NCBI RefSeq assembly: GCF_036417845.1
Contig: NC_089979.1
Location: 2,037,424 to 2,101,423 of the forward strand
Direction: 5' to 3'
Origin: Apteryx mantelli
Lineage: Eukaryota > Chordata > Aves > Apterygiformes > Apterygidae
Length of the DNA stretch: 64,000 bases
In this document: piece by piece, positions 26,701 to 41,700 of the stretch
Layout of the letters: each line of letters starts with the position of its first letter
How positions within the stretch are numbered: the first letter of the stretch is position 1
Made by a program: the position numbers and the translations under genes
Notes under the pieces: model-generated
Database searches by the model: none
Seen by the model: the letters and a program-made list of their open reading frames with translations, nothing else
What the model was told of the DNA's origin: nothing

Positions 26701-29700
26701 TGCAGCTCCCACGTTGCTGTAGCGTCCCTGGTCTTTCCTGCCTCGGGGATCTCTTCCTTTCTCACCCAGATAAATAGCTCTGCTGAGCCGTCCCGGCATG
26801 TCAGCTTGCTGCTGGCTAGTGTGCTAGGATTACCGCTCCGGTGAGTCAAACTGACGAGGTTGCTGGGTAAGCATTTCAAAGAAACAACACACTTCAATTA
26901 ATAAAAGGTCTAACCTCGGAAAGAGAGGAAAATTAATACCCTCTATGGGAAAATAAAAACGAGTGAGTAATCCATTTCAGGAGCAGCCAGAACAGGAGGT
27001 CGGGCACCTAAGCAGCCATGCTTTTAATTGCTTCTGTTAAACACCCAGCTTCACCTGATGGAAAAAATCATGCTCTGGGGGGCTTATCGCTCACATGGTA
27101 CTCCTGTCCTGAAGATGGTTACTTTTGACCCATTGCTCCTGGCTTTGGGATATCAGAATCCAGAGAACACACCACCCATCCCAAAACATGTCCTAAATAT
27201 CCACTAGGAAAAACAATGAGGGTCGGTCTCCTCGCAGTTTTAGAGATTAAGCAGTGGAGGTTTCCAGGGGGAAAGAGCAAATCCTTTCAGCACGTGGCCT
27301 GTGCCCTATCCTTCTCCTATTCTCCAGCCACCAACTCTTGCTCCCTGCTAGAGGGTCGAACTCTGGTCAGATGAGGGAGGCAGAGCAACAGGCACAAGGA
27401 AAGCAGCGAGGGGTAGGAGCAAGACTGTGCTGTTCCCAGGCCCTGTCCTGTTCCCTGCTCTCCTAGGAGGGGCTGCCCACAGTTTAGCCCAGGTAGCAGG
27501 ACGCTTAGCAAGCACGCAGGGACCACATCTCCTTCCCCCAGCCAGAGCCCCAGCCTCCATCCCCATCAGACAGCTGCAAGGCAAACTTCTCTCCGAAGTG
27601 GAGAAAATCGCTACGATTTTTCCCAGAGGACGCAGATCCGCTGCAGCCCAAACAACCTAGCCTGACATGGGTGCTGATAGGTCACCAGCCCTGCGATGCC
27701 CAGAGGGGAGAAGAGAAATATCGTAGCGTGCTAGGTGGAAAGGAAAAGAAGAAAGAAATCCCAGCTGAACAAACCACTTTTCCCACGCCAAAGCAACCTC
27801 CCTGGCCTGCTTGGCAGCTCCGCGTACCTGTCATTCTGGTACACGTCCATGCAGCTGTTCAGCTCTTCCAGCTCCTCCTTCAGTAACTGTAGGTTGGAGT
27901 TCACATAGCTAAGCTCCAAGGCAACTGTTTCTTTTACTTTGTGGTTGCTGGTGGCTCTGGAAAACAATAACACGTAGATCAAAACTCCCCCATAAAGTCC
28001 AGGCTGCGCTGATAAATAGCAATTTACTTATCTGACGATAGGATGCCATTGCCTCTTCCCCACCGTGTGCAGCATCTGTTCAAACCTTCCCAGAGGGCCA
28101 TGGTTTCTCCATCAGTTGGGAAGCGCTTTCTGACACCCTGATAATCTCGCTCGCTCTGAGTGGCTGAGGGCTTGGCACGGCTCCAGGATAGAAGGAGAAG
28201 CCCCAGAGGATGGCTTTTGATTGCTCTTACAATCTGTTTCTTTCTCCAAGTGTCCCCAAACAAGAAAGCAAGACAACCTCCAACAGGCTCTGGGGAACTG
28301 TTCCTCTACAGGCAGCTCCCAAACTACCCTCAAGAGAGATGCACACGTGACCTTAAATTCAGTCAGACTTGTTTTGAAGACAAACACTGGAAAGGACAGG
28401 CACTTAATCCCTTCCAGGCTTCAGAGTGCCCTGGGATTTACGGCTCTGATGGGCAGCAGATGCACAGAGGATGCTAGAGTTTGCAGGAAACGCAACAGTT
28501 ACTTTTCCTTCCATCACAAAAGCAATGCCTTGTCACCGAGGCACAACGCCAGGTTTGAACGTGACAGTACAGAGGCTTGAGGACCAGGGAAGCCAGAGAA
28601 TCAGGGAGAACAGAGAAACATCTTTACAGCTAACTAAAATGCACGGCAAATGCTACAACCCCAGCTGAATCCAAGAGCCCTCAGACGCTTGCTAGCAAAG
28701 ACATGAGAAGATGCAACCCACATGCTAGACTCAACCAGGGATGGGGAGGAGGAGTGGGCACAAAAAGGTGACAGTTTCCGAATGCTTCCTCCCCATCTTC
28801 CCAACTATCACTAATGGTGGGGCCCCACAACCAGGAGGTTTAGTCTGCAAGAGCAGCCAAAAATTCAGTCAGGCTGTCAAACAGGCCGTCGCAGGATCTC
28901 TGCTCAGAAGCCCAGAGATGCAGGAAGAAGCATCCAGACCTCTGAAGGTCCCACGTGCTGACGGGTCAGCTATTTCTACCTAACTTTTCATGCAGCTGAG
29001 AAAAACTTAAGTTCTTTTCGGGGTGCCTATTCCAGTATTTCAGTTTGGCTATTAAAAGAGTTGGGGTAGAACTGAAACCAAGGAGAACAGGGGCTGGGGG
29101 CACATGAACGCTACAGAGCACTAGAGTGCAGATGTGGAGGGAAGGGAAATCAAACCCCAGTGGCTTTTTTGGACATATTTGCCGCCTTGTTCACCCTGTG
29201 CCATGGAGGCTGAGGCTTTGCACAGCTCATAACAGGATTAATTCCTACTTGGATTCATCTGACACTTCTTCCCCCAGACCAACTGATAGTGCCTGCACCG
29301 ATCCCCTCACTCCGTTCCTCCCAGCTGCAGCGTGGGTTCAGATTTGATTATCAACACTCATCTACACCAAATAAGAGTGGTGCCTTAGGGTTATGCCTCA
29401 ACTTAAGCAGGAAAAGGCTCTTTTTGGGTGCAAATAACCCTTCCGCAAGAGAGGCCTGCTGTGCTCACCCATGAGTAGTGCCAGGCTCTGCCCTGCCCTC
29501 CCTCCCCTCTATTGCACGTCAGGGGATATAAACACCGAGGATTGATTTCAGCTGCAGCGAGTTGCCTGCTCCAGCAAGACAAACTTCCAGGCTGATTATA
29601 CCCTTCTTATCTGCTCCGAAAGAAAGCAGGGAGAGATAACCCAGCGGCAGCAGAAAGCTGACAGCGTGCAATTGTCCGCTGAAACGTGCTCCAGCCGCTT

Positions 29701-32700
29701 GCACTAAATCACGCCGGGCCCCAGCCGAGCGCGGTAAAAACAACACACGCGAGCCTCGCTCGGCCAGGGTAACGCTCTCCTCTGGCCTTTGGGGACCCAG
29801 CAATGAACGCGTTACCATCGACTTGCTCTTTATCGATAGCATCCTTCAGTGGCCTTGCCCTGACCCGGCTCAGGACACTCTGTGGGGCTGTACCATTTTT
29901 CCTTTTAAAACTCTGGCCCATTAGTATCCCTCTCCCTGCACCTCCTTTACTGGGATTCCCAAAAGACCGATACATATTTTTTTCTTTTAAATAAACAAAA
30001 CTAAACCAGACCAGGTCCGAAGATCTCCGCGGCCGCTTTCATTTAAACATCCTTCAGCATTTCTGCAATTTTCCCGTAAGGTATCAGCATAGTAGCCACC
30101 GCCTTTCCACATACACCAGTATTTAGTTACCATTTTTGTCCTTCACGTATTGCAATTCCTCCAGGACGCAGAGGTGTATTTCTGCTTTCATTATAGCCCA
30201 GTTTCAATAGGGTTGAACAGAATTTCTCCTTCTCGCTCTCAGCTGGCAACTTTTTCTTTTTTTTTTTTTTTTAAATGTTATCAAAAGCTGCATTTTCTAT
30301 GTGCTGATTTGCAACCAACTGATATCAGGGTTACATCTGTGCACAAGCATTATGTATTTCTGACCAGTGCTTTCACCCCCTCCTCTGAGACAGAAGAGTC
30401 TTCAGCCCAAAAAGCCTGATTTTGCACTGCAGAATTTTGCATGCGCATGTGATTTTTTTTTCCCCCCCCTCCCAGGGCAGCTTTGCTTGTTATCCAGTTC
30501 AGACAGTGAATGTTTTTAAGCCTGGACTTTGACTTCAGCGTCTAGTTTTGCTTTCGGGCATTCTTCTTCGCCCTCTACAAGTGCCATTTGCAGGAATCAA
30601 GAACACAGTACCTTTCACAGAGGTAATTTAGGGAGCAGTCATTGCTTATCAGTGGTAAAGTTTGCTTGGAGCAAATCTGCCCTTATGTAGGCTCATGCTG
30701 TCTGCACAGGGCACGCACCGATCTCCTTAGGAGCATGTCTTAATCAGCCTCTTTGGTGAAGTTATCGAAGATTGGCTTAGCTAACTCCGAACATTTTCTA
30801 TTGAAGAAATTGGTATACTGGCGACACCTTTATCTCCCCGATTACTTAGCTGAGCCACAGTATTTGAACAAGGCTGGAAAGGGTTTCCGCTGCCTCTGCC
30901 CATTTATTTATCTAGCAAACAAAAGCCCTTACACTGTTGAGCAAATACCATGTGCATTTTTCCAATGCACCATTCACGGCAACCTCTTCAGGAAGGGGGA
31001 CTGATATGCTGAACAGAACCGTTCAGAAGTGGGGGGAAAAAGAAGTAAAAAGAAAAACCCACTTCCCTGACCATAAGTTGTAAATGGGGAGGCAAAGAAA
31101 CCAGCATGTTCATCTGCAAACTCTGCTCCAAGCTGGGCAAATCAGTTTTCTCCTATTTGCATTTAACATTCGCCCAGGTAGATCTAAAGGAAATCTCTCA
31201 GTGCGGCCCCCAAGCCTAGAATTCTTGCACAACCCTTTGAGTCTTACAACAATAATTCCCCACCACCACCTTTAATTTCCAGGACAAACTTGATTCCTCC
31301 CCAGATTTCCCAGTTTCACAAGCTCTGAAATTTGGAGTGCCCGGAAGCCCACGTATTACTCAGCCACAGAGTCAACTTGTGGGAGGAGGAGAAGTTGCTG
31401 CTACCAAAAGAGACATTCAAACTGCTGATCCAGCAGGAAAAAAAAAGCCCCATCAGTACATTTTGCCTCTTCCCTGCTAGGGGTGCTCCTTTTCCTCCTA
31501 GTCCAAGTAATTAAGATGCCCGTGTTTTGCATTATTCTTAGCTCTCCTTTGCACTGCGAGGGAGGAGGGAAAGCCGCTCGCTGCCCACATCCCAAATCCT
31601 CTGCGGAAAGCAGCTAGCACCGTGCAGCTCTGATTCACACTGTTTACACCAAAACCCTAACCAGGCTCATTCCTGCTGAGGCAGCACGTTTCCCCTTGGT
31701 TCTGTACAGGAGAGTCACGTGGAGTGGCACACGTCAGGATTTCAAGGCCTTTTTAATCAGATGAGGCATGACATTTTTACGGTCCAACCAAAGCAGCAGA
31801 TGCAGTGGAGCAGCTGTACGGCTCCAGAACCCGGCTTCTGCATGCGAACAAGGCTGGTGCCTCGACTTCCCCAGGATCAGAGCTCTTCAGGGCACCACCC
31901 CTGTCCTCATTTGCCTGTAAAATGAGGTCTCTCGCTCAAGTTCACCGGTACAGCTGTAACTTCTTTTTCCAGGTGCAACAGGTAACACATCAGTAACACT
32001 AAATCATTCAAACTCCAAAAACGGAAAGTCAATCTCATTTTATTAGGAGGAGGGAAGCGACAGCTGAGGTGGTATAAGATATGCACCTGGAGAGCCTGTT
32101 CATAAGCAAATTTAGAGCAGTTTTATGACACTTTATCTTACATTAACATAGACCTGCCCTCTGTGTACATGTGGGCAGGTTTGCCCAGATATCCTATAAG
32201 AACATGAGATACACAAGCGCTACAAAAAAAATTTTCTCAGGTAGAAAAGACAAAATAGCTGTAAAAACCCTGCACTTGCATCATGCTTCTATCCCGACCA
32301 CTCTGCAGGGGAAGGCAGTAACCAGCTGGATCTACCTGTGCTGGACCAGCTGCAGCCTGAAAGCCATTCAATCATTTCAGCTTTTGCACAACCCCACACA
32401 TGCATCCTCCTAACAGAGAGGGAGAGCAGCTGGCTCCCACTGGACTAAAGCTGTGGGATATCTGAGTTTTCGGACAGATTCTGCCCTGGTGGAAATACTG
32501 GGACAGTTTTTACCACAGCTGAATTTGACCGACTTGCTGGGGGTATCAAACAGCACCTATGCATTCAGAGCTCAGTCCCAATTCAACATTTGTTTCCACT
32601 ATTTCATCCACTCACACCCTGGTTTGTAACGGGCTTCCAGGAAATTAGAATAGCTACTATTTAATAGCATGGTAAATGTGCGTAACATCAGCGTTGCACT

Positions 32701-35700
32701 GAACAAAGTGCAAGCATGTCCAGGAAAGTTGCTGCAAAGTCAAGGAAAAAAAAAAAACTGAGCAAACCCAGAGCAAGGCACAGCCACAGGAGTGACAGCA
32801 TCCAGCACTTCCCAGACACCGAGATAAAGGAGGGTGTTTTAGGTAACTGGGATAAGTTCTTCCTAAAGCCTGTGGGACAGGAGACAGGAGCAAAAGAAGC
32901 TGAGCAAAATCGGAAGAAAGGCAATCAGGCATGCCAAAGAAAGCAGAGATAAGTCTGTCTGTAGTGACACTGGGGCAGAGGAGGGCCCTTGGAAGACATA
33001 TGAGAGTTTTCAGGGTAGAAAGTTTGTTTCTGTGCAGTTTGGGGTCTGACAGTCTGCCTTGTCCAAGCAGGAGATGAACTTGTCTCAGAAAAAAAAGAAA
33101 AAAGCAATAAACCAGAAATATCCTCTCCTTCAGAACGAGCAGTCTGCATTAAAATAGCAGATGCTGTCTGTACAAATGATGGCTCACAGCAGCGTGTGAC
33201 AAAAATAAATTGATAAAACAGTTTTGCGTCCCCCCTCCCCTGCAACCACGAGACCACGTTTCCCCACCAGGGCCAGACTGATGCTCTTGGGGGCCAGGAC
33301 TCACCTGAAGAGGTTCTCCGCCCCCGCTCGCATCCTCATCTCCTTGTTGATCTGCTGGTTAATCCGCGCACGGCGGTGCTGCAGCTTGCTGCGCTGGGTC
33401 TGCACGAAGGGATCACAGCCCTGCTGAGAAAGAGCATCACGGTCTCGTTACGGTACAACGGCAGCTTTCCCCGTCCCGTGGGGGCCTGCTCGGTTCTGCA
33501 TTGCCCAAGCAGCACAGTGAACACGCATGCACACGCGGAGGCTTTGGGCTTCTTCCCGTGGAGACAGATCATCTTTCTTGCCGTCTCCCACAACAGCCAA
33601 GACAACGCCATTAGGGGATAAAAAGTTCAGTGGTGTCGAGGGCTGCAGGCTTGCGACACAACCCTCCCACACTCATTTCCAAGCTGTGGCTGGGAGCAGC
33701 AGCAAGCTTGAATTGCAGCAGGGCAGAGTCAGGTTTGGCACAAGGAAGCAACATGCGTTGTTTAAGCCTGGGGACGGACTGCTGCACAGCGGCCAGACCG
33801 TCCCCGTAGGGGTTTAGATGCATGCTGCCCAGGAGCATGTGGGCAAGACCCTTGCTATAGCTAGGGACAGAGGAATGTCTTCTCCACCCTGATTTCCTCT
33901 GAAGATTTGCCACCCTGTAGCACTAAGACCAACCCCACTCAGACCACCATGCTCCAGAATGATGGTAGTGCCGTATTTCAGATGCCCTGTTGCTCTACGC
34001 ATTTGCATGGCCCTGGAGAGCTGCATACCGAAGGCATTTGGAGTCCAGCATCCCAGGAAGCAGCACAGCTTTTGAGGAAGTTTTAGCACCTAATATCACC
34101 TGTTGCTTCCAACAATCTCTTAGCTACTCAGAAACAGCTTCCCAAATACAACAGTGAAGCAATACAGAAACTAGACATCTCTTTTCCAGGGTCTTACCAT
34201 CTGGACCCAACACAAAAGAGTTAAGACGGTCGTCCTGAGGACATGCTGCAGGTGAGCTCAACAAAACCCTGGAGCTCAGAAATAGATGCGATCCTGCCAT
34301 TTACAAGCGCTTGCAACTCTTGCCGGCTACAGAGGAATCGAGTCCAGGCAGCAAGTCAAGAGTTCACGCGACGGAGAAGCGAGTTGCACAAAGCGGTAAA
34401 TTAATTCCATCCCTGCCTCATTTGCTACGGCTCAGCCTTCCTGCAGACAGGGAAGTACGTTTAATCTCTAACTTCAGGAAATAACAGATGGTAATATCCT
34501 TCTGTCTTGCAAGGGCAAAAGGTTACTACGGGATGCCCCAAGCAGAAACGCTGCTGAGAAAAGGGTCTCTGAAATCAGTGCCACAAAAGCTCTACCCAAG
34601 CAGAGACGATTTCTATTGTGCGAGAAACAGTTCAGACAGCTGCAACGGGCCCCTAAGAGCTCCCTGGATAAAAAGCCTGTTTGGAAGGGCAAAAGGCTGG
34701 AGAGTTCAGGAAGATGGAGACCTCAGAGCTTGCTTTTCTCACACCAGTGCAAAGTGCATGCCTTCGATGCTGGCAGTATCGCCAAGACCAAAACAAGGAT
34801 GCAAAGTGCCCCGTGTGAAGTGTATGAGGAACGCAGCAGCCTCACTCTGACCTGCTGCAGGAGCCACCTCTAACTGCGGGCAGATCCCTCCAAGGCAGCA
34901 TTAAGGACTTGCTGTAGCACTAAAACTGAAGAAGTTACTCAAAGCCACCACTCCAACCTCTTATTTCCCTTAGAGAACCTCAACCCTCAGTTTGCTACAC
35001 ACTGACAGTCTACTGCTTTACCTCCATCATCATTGCTGGGGAACCCTTCACCTTCACATCAAGAAGGGATTTTGCCACCCAAGACACTCTGCAGAGTTGC
35101 ACGATGCTGATAGACTGCTGTTTCCAACAGTCCATGCTATTGTCCAATCCAAAACTAATATCTCAGCTAACTTTGTCCACACAGAAACCCTTAGTGGGCT
35201 TCACCAGGTCCCTTTTCCCTACCATGCTCCAAGGAAGTGCTGCTTGGCAAAATCCAGCAGGATGGGTTGCAACAGTCTCAAATCCAACAGCTTGGACAAC
35301 ACTTGGTCACATCTCTAGGAATACTGAAGATCTCACATCTTCCCAGTGAGATTCTGGGAAGAACAAGTAATTTGTTAGAAAGGGTTCAAGTGATTTTTCT
35401 GGAATGCTAAAGAGGTAGGAAAGGAAAAACTTCTCCTCACTCAAAAAAAAGAAAAGAAAAAAAATAAGAGACCAGCTTTGATTTGTAGGGAATGGAAAAT
35501 TTTGTATTTTAGCATTTTAAACGCGCTTCAGGCTAAATGTCTAAGAAACAATTTCTCTTGAATATATTTACAGTCAAACAAGAGGTGTTCAGTTTGAAAG
35601 AGTTCCAGGGAAAACATGGACATTTTCATTTAATTGTACCAACTATGAGGTCAAATCTGACTTTAGAGACTGAGGAATCAAAGTCACCCCATCTGGTCTG

Positions 35701-38700
35701 TAAGTCTACAGGCTTAGTGTTTTGCAGTAATCCATGAATTTGTTGCAATTACTGGAGGCTGAAGGAGCAAGCTGGAAGCACGAGACCCTGAATATTCTAG
35801 AAGAGCAACTGAACGGGACATTAAGGATAACACCAACTGCTGCACAAATCAATTCCAAGATAGTCAGAGGAGCAACTACCTTCATCTGCAAGGTCCAATT
35901 TCTAGATGGGTGGGTTCCCCCACAGTGTATCTCCTGCACACATTCTTTCCCCAGGGAGAAACTCAAGAAATTGAGAGGAAAATGGAGAAGGATTAGGAAT
36001 CCCACACCAATGATGGATCATGCTAGGTTTTCTCAAAGGACAACAAGCTGGGTCATAGCTGACCAAGGCACTTGCAAGCAAAAGGCAGGCACTACTCAAA
36101 TCCAAACACCAAGCAGCAAAGACAACAGCACGAGCCTCTCTTGGCAACAGTGTTCAAGGGAATCTGCAAAGAATGAAGTTGGTTGAGAAGGAAACTCAAA
36201 ACTTGGGGATGCCCCAAAATAAGAGGGTGTCAGGGAATGGTTTTGTTCATTGAAGTACTCCTTTTAGCCACCAGGCCTGCAATCAAAGCAAACAGAGGTG
36301 CAGATCTCCAAAGCAGCAGAAGCAGTACAAGAACAGGGTGGGAAGACTGTTATATAGGGAGCAAAAGGGGCTGAGCTCAAAACTAACCTGGTCACGCACA
36401 CTGAGAAGGACAGAGCTGTGGCTGGAAAGGAGCTCTTCATACAGACATATTCCAAGGCATTTTAGGAGTGTTTTAGCATTTAAGGGCCAATTGCAAACAT
36501 TGCCTTCAACCCTGTTTCCCCATACAGCACATAACATTAACCTACATACAGGAAATTACAGCTTAAAAGGCTCCAGGAGCCATAAAAATCAGCCCAAAGC
36601 AGGACAAGCTCAACAGCAGTTTCTCAACCTGTTAGAGAAAACCAGGCACTGTCCATCTCGCAGCGCTGCTGGAAGGAGAGAAGAGCTAGCTGTGCTCCTG
36701 CAGCTCTAGAGTGCACCTGGAGAAGCAGAGACCTCGCGCTGAGCTTGGAGAGGACAAGGTAAAAACCTGTTACTGGGTCAAGCCAAACTCTAAAGTTGCA
36801 CTAACAGCTATCCTCAGCAAATCCTTGGCACAAAGGGAAAACGAAATACACGCTGCTCCGAGAAGCAAGCTAAAAGCCTGGTTCCCTGCAGCGTTCTCCC
36901 CCACACTGCAATAACTCCAGCTCCCTGCCTGCAATCCCGGTGGCGGCTCCCCCACACCAGTAGCATACAGAAATGCTGTGGTCAGCCCAAAGCCTGGGAT
37001 GAGGCACCGGAGCTGAGATCCTGCCCTCCCTCAGCCTGTGTGGGAGGGAGGCGGAAAGCATCTTTTCTTCTCAGCCTCCAGTTCTCACTCCTCTTACAGG
37101 AACTTTCATCATCTTTGAGACCTCTCTAACTCTTCTAAAGGTTTGGTTGAAATCAGTCAGATTTAAGATTTATTGGGGAAGAGAAGCAAGAAGTACATGA
37201 GTGCACAGGCAGGAGACCCAAAGTATTGCCAAGGACAAATGATGGAAGAGACAAAGGCACATGTAGAAGGACAACTCAAAACCGTGCAGGAGTGCCAAGC
37301 GTTAGGCTGTAGACAAGATATTCTTGTCTGGAGGCAAGACAAGAGTACAGGAGGACAGCTATGGCAGAAATGAGATGCTGAGTGGCATGGAAAGCCACTA
37401 GGATGACTCTAGAAGACATTCAAAGAAAGCATTAAAGTCTCCTCACTACAAACAATTAAGGGGTATAATTAATCAACCTGGCAGTTCCTCACTTTTCCTA
37501 GGCCCAGCTTGAGACAGCATCAAGGAGGGGGACAAAATTCAAGTCACCACAGCATCAAACTTCTGGAAGCCAAAGGTGATCAAAGAGACCATTGCTCAAG
37601 TATTTGGACACAAAAGCACTGATAATAATTAATCACTTTGGCCTTCCATGCACACACAAAGGAGTTGCCTTCCAGGAACACTTGCAAGTCCCAGTGCGGC
37701 TGGGGAGCTGGTGCTCTGACAACACGAGGATGTCGCAGCATTCGGATTTGCCCAGACTTCTCCCCGCGAGAGACAAACTAAGCCATTTGTACAGCTGCAA
37801 GGTTGCTTTTTCCAGCTGAACGCTGCATGTCTTTTCAATCACGTTTTATGAGACAGTTATCAATTCCCAACCAGGCTCTTAAGCCAAGAGCAAAAAGGTA
37901 CCAGAAAGTCAGGTATTAGGGCATCTGATATAACACCAAAGCCTTGAGAGGCTGTCAAGTCAGGATCTTGAGACTTGCTGCCCTTAGGGACTTCTCTTGA
38001 TCTCCCCGCACCTTGCTTTCTTCACTCATTGTGAAGCTGGGTAACTGCAATCACCCACGAAATTGCAGCACATCTCTCAATAAGAGGCTCTGTCATCTAT
38101 CCTGAAGCATCATTACCAGCCAGCATGTGCTGACATAAGCATCCCGCCAAGGCCACCACAGCAAACAACCACGTTTAGTCTCCAGCTGCTCCCGGAGACT
38201 TTCAGAAATGAAAATTTTCCACAAATATTGAAGCAACAAGGAGATTTGGCACCAGAACGAGAAGCTTAGCCCAGGCAAGCTTACATATAGGAGAGAAAGG
38301 AAACACCACCACAAGCAAAGACCACCTTTAGACTGAAAGGTGTATTGGGGGAGATCAGAGAGGAAAGCATGCACACTCCCTCACAGCTTGCATTCAAACA
38401 GACAAAACTGTCTATATGTATTCTCTTTGAGTTGCAACCATGAGCTAAATGCCACAGTAGAGTTTCTAAAGTAGTGAGATTTAAGCATGCTTTACGTAAG
38501 AGGGCATAAAAACAATAAAAAAAGTTGTTGCAAGTTTTAAAAGGGATTTTCTTTGCTTAATCCTTCTCTGCACAAACTCTTGAGATAAACCCTTTAAGAC
38601 CAGAAGAAAAAAAAGCATGCTGTTTGAAATAGTTTCTTGGACTTTCAGGCATAACTGGGGACAGTGGTACAGGAATAAAGCTGGGTGCCTGTGAAGCAGC

Positions 38701-41700
38701 CAAACGAAAAGCCAGGTTGAACATGACATTTTAGATCTCCATTCTAAAAAGCTTTAAACTAGGTAAAGCGAGCACTGAACTCCTCCATCAACAAGTGGCC
38801 ATAAATTGCGTAGCACCTATAAAGCAGTCAGAACGGCACAGGCTGTATGCACACGGAGTACAAGGTATGTTAAGAAAGCCATGAAAACAAATGAGGTGTG
38901 GGTCATTAAGTTACATGACTTGTGTCCAGCTCTGAAGTTTATTGCCTCTGACAAAGGAAGATAAGAGCCAGTATCATCGTAGCAAGGCTGTTCTGTGCTC
39001 AGAAGAAGTCTGCCAAATAACACTACATGCAACACTCAATGTGCAAGGACAACTACGTTACAGAAAGTGCTCAGGCTATGCCTTCAGGTAAGGGGCAAGA
39101 AGAAGGGGAAAGAGGGCAGAGAGCCTCTTCCAGAGGAGGCCAAGACAATTACATTCCCTCATGAGCAATCGCAAGCTTTCTGCCAGCTTAAACCCTGCCT
39201 TTGCAGGGAACATATACAATGATGTAATTGTGCTGGTAACTCCCAAAGCTGACACTTCTTCCAGTTTATGAACGTCCATGTGGCATGTTAAATAGGGCAA
39301 TTACGTGGTTAGGCTTCCTCTTATAAGCAAGTCCTTAGGGAATGTTTGTTCAGAGATGATCAAATATACTTTGCACTTCTGGTCTTCAGTAACTGTAAAG
39401 AGATGGAGACAAGACGCATCTCATGATGAGGCACACCTAGTGTCTAATTTGTGACCTTGGTGCAAGAGGACGGCCACTGCCTTCCAGCTTTGTTACTGGC
39501 ACTCATAACAAAACCGCAGTCACCTTTTGGAAGAGGTGGAGGCCAGCAAGTCCAAAGAGCAAAGCCATGCACAAAGGGACTCATTTCCACTGTAGCATTT
39601 CTGCTATGAAAACAGGCACTTGGCAGCTGGAGGCAACTTGGGAACAGCAAAACTCAAGTGTATTAAGCGATCAAAGGACGGCTGTGAGCTGTCAGCATGA
39701 CACATCTGTGAGAAAGGAAAATGTGATCCTCGGATGTGCTGCTACAGTTACAAGCAACAGAGAAATGGAAATGCAAGTTCTGTTGCTTAAGGGGCCACTG
39801 AATCCTTGTCTGGAGCAGCGGACACAGTTCAAGAGCATGCTAGTAGTATAAACCGGGCATGGATCTACTCAAAACAGAAATCAGAAGGGGATCTGTAGCT
39901 ATGAGATTAGTTACAGCCCAAACCGGTATCCAGCAAAAGCTACTTGTAAAGCTATAGTTTGGCTGCATCATGAAAGGTCTCCATAGCACAACTGCTGGAA
40001 CAGGGACTGAAATGGGAGAGCTAGAAGGACCACACAGTAATGTTTAAGACTCTTTCCAGCCACAAAACACTCATCACCAGGAATGTTACAAATTAGAAAG
40101 GCTCAAGAGTGTCCACAGAACAGCTAGTGAAACCAAAATATGTTTAATTCACACATATGAACAGGATATATCCAAAATACCACAATAACAAGATGAGACA
40201 TGCAGTGCCAATCTAGGTTGCAGACCTACCACCAAGTAACACACACATGCCCAAGGACAGAAGTTATAGGAGAATGCTGTAGGACAGTGGGGCACCAGCT
40301 GGTCCTGTATCACTACCACGTGGTATAAACATATATATATATATATATTGCACTGACCAGCAGTATGAGTGTCAGCAAGGGGTGAACCAGTGCTTCAGAG
40401 AAATCAGGCATTTTCCGTAACTCCCTCCTTTTTCCATTGGGTGGCACCCATTCTCATGATAACAGAATTATCTGCCCTAAGATTTATAGCTAAGGTCATA
40501 CACTGCACACGTGTGGCAGCATATCTCCGCTCAGTGCCAGACAACACAGGCTTGTAACTTCACTCGCTCTTGGTGCTGATCCAAAAATCAGCCTTATCAA
40601 ATCTTACAACGAAAAGCAACGCAGTTTATGATGCCAGAAACAAGCGGAGCTCAGGAGATCAGACAAATGGCTGGATTAGGCCATCTCAGTTTCCACCGCT
40701 CGGACTGACTCGGGAGATGCTGGATACCACGAGTACGCTAAGCTCTTCAGCACGGCCCAGTTGCATTTAGCAAAGTGACCCACGATGCTCAGCTTACATT
40801 GCTAGAGCCCCCTCCAGCATTTTCATTATCCCAGACTGCTGCACACAACCCTCAGTCTCAGGGAATTTTTCTTAAAAAGACAATTTTATAAATTATCCCT
40901 TCAAGGGAACAGACAGGTTATTACTTTTTTTTCCTTTTTTCTTTTAAGGGAAGAAGTCAAGAAGCATCAAAGTGTTGCTGTCCAACCTTTCCCCAGGGAA
41001 ATAACAGGATGTGGTTCAATTCTGCTGTCAAACAATCTGTGGTGATTTCATTCAGTCGACCTCTCGAGTATTGTCTTGTTCCCTCATCACATAAATCAGG
41101 CACTGAAGTTAGCTGCTCCAGGCAGAAATATACCCTTTGGACAAAATTCCAGGAGATCTACTCAAGTCTGGCTCTCTGACTCACCTCTGTCTCATCTCCT
41201 TCTACCCCGGCTATTTCCAGAAGCTACCCCAGGTGCTACTTCTGTATGCACAACAGGACCACTACAGAGAAAACCCTGGAGGGAGCTTGGCAGTCAGGCA
41301 GTCAGGATATAAAAGACTGAGCCCAAAGCAAAGCAAGCCTGTGCCTGACAAGTCAGTTCGACACCCGATAGCCATGAGGGGAACACTCCAGATATAGCAT
41401 ATTCTGGCAGCCACAGCAGATTTTGTAGACCGCATGGTTCATGATGTCTAAATTCCCCTGCCATCCAAGAGGAGACTCCTTCAGGCAGGACTAGGGTTCA
41501 GGGGCAATGGAAAAGCTGTCCCGGTGCTGTACTCATTTTGTTGCTAACTCTAAAGGTCTCCAACCTTCAGAGCTCTCAGTTTAGCGAGTCTCAGGCAACA
41601 AGCTCATACAGAATTCAACACCACGGAGCAACTAACCTTTCCAGCACTGCTGGTTTGCATACTCCACGCAATTAAAGTAACATGTGAAGGAGTGCAAGTG

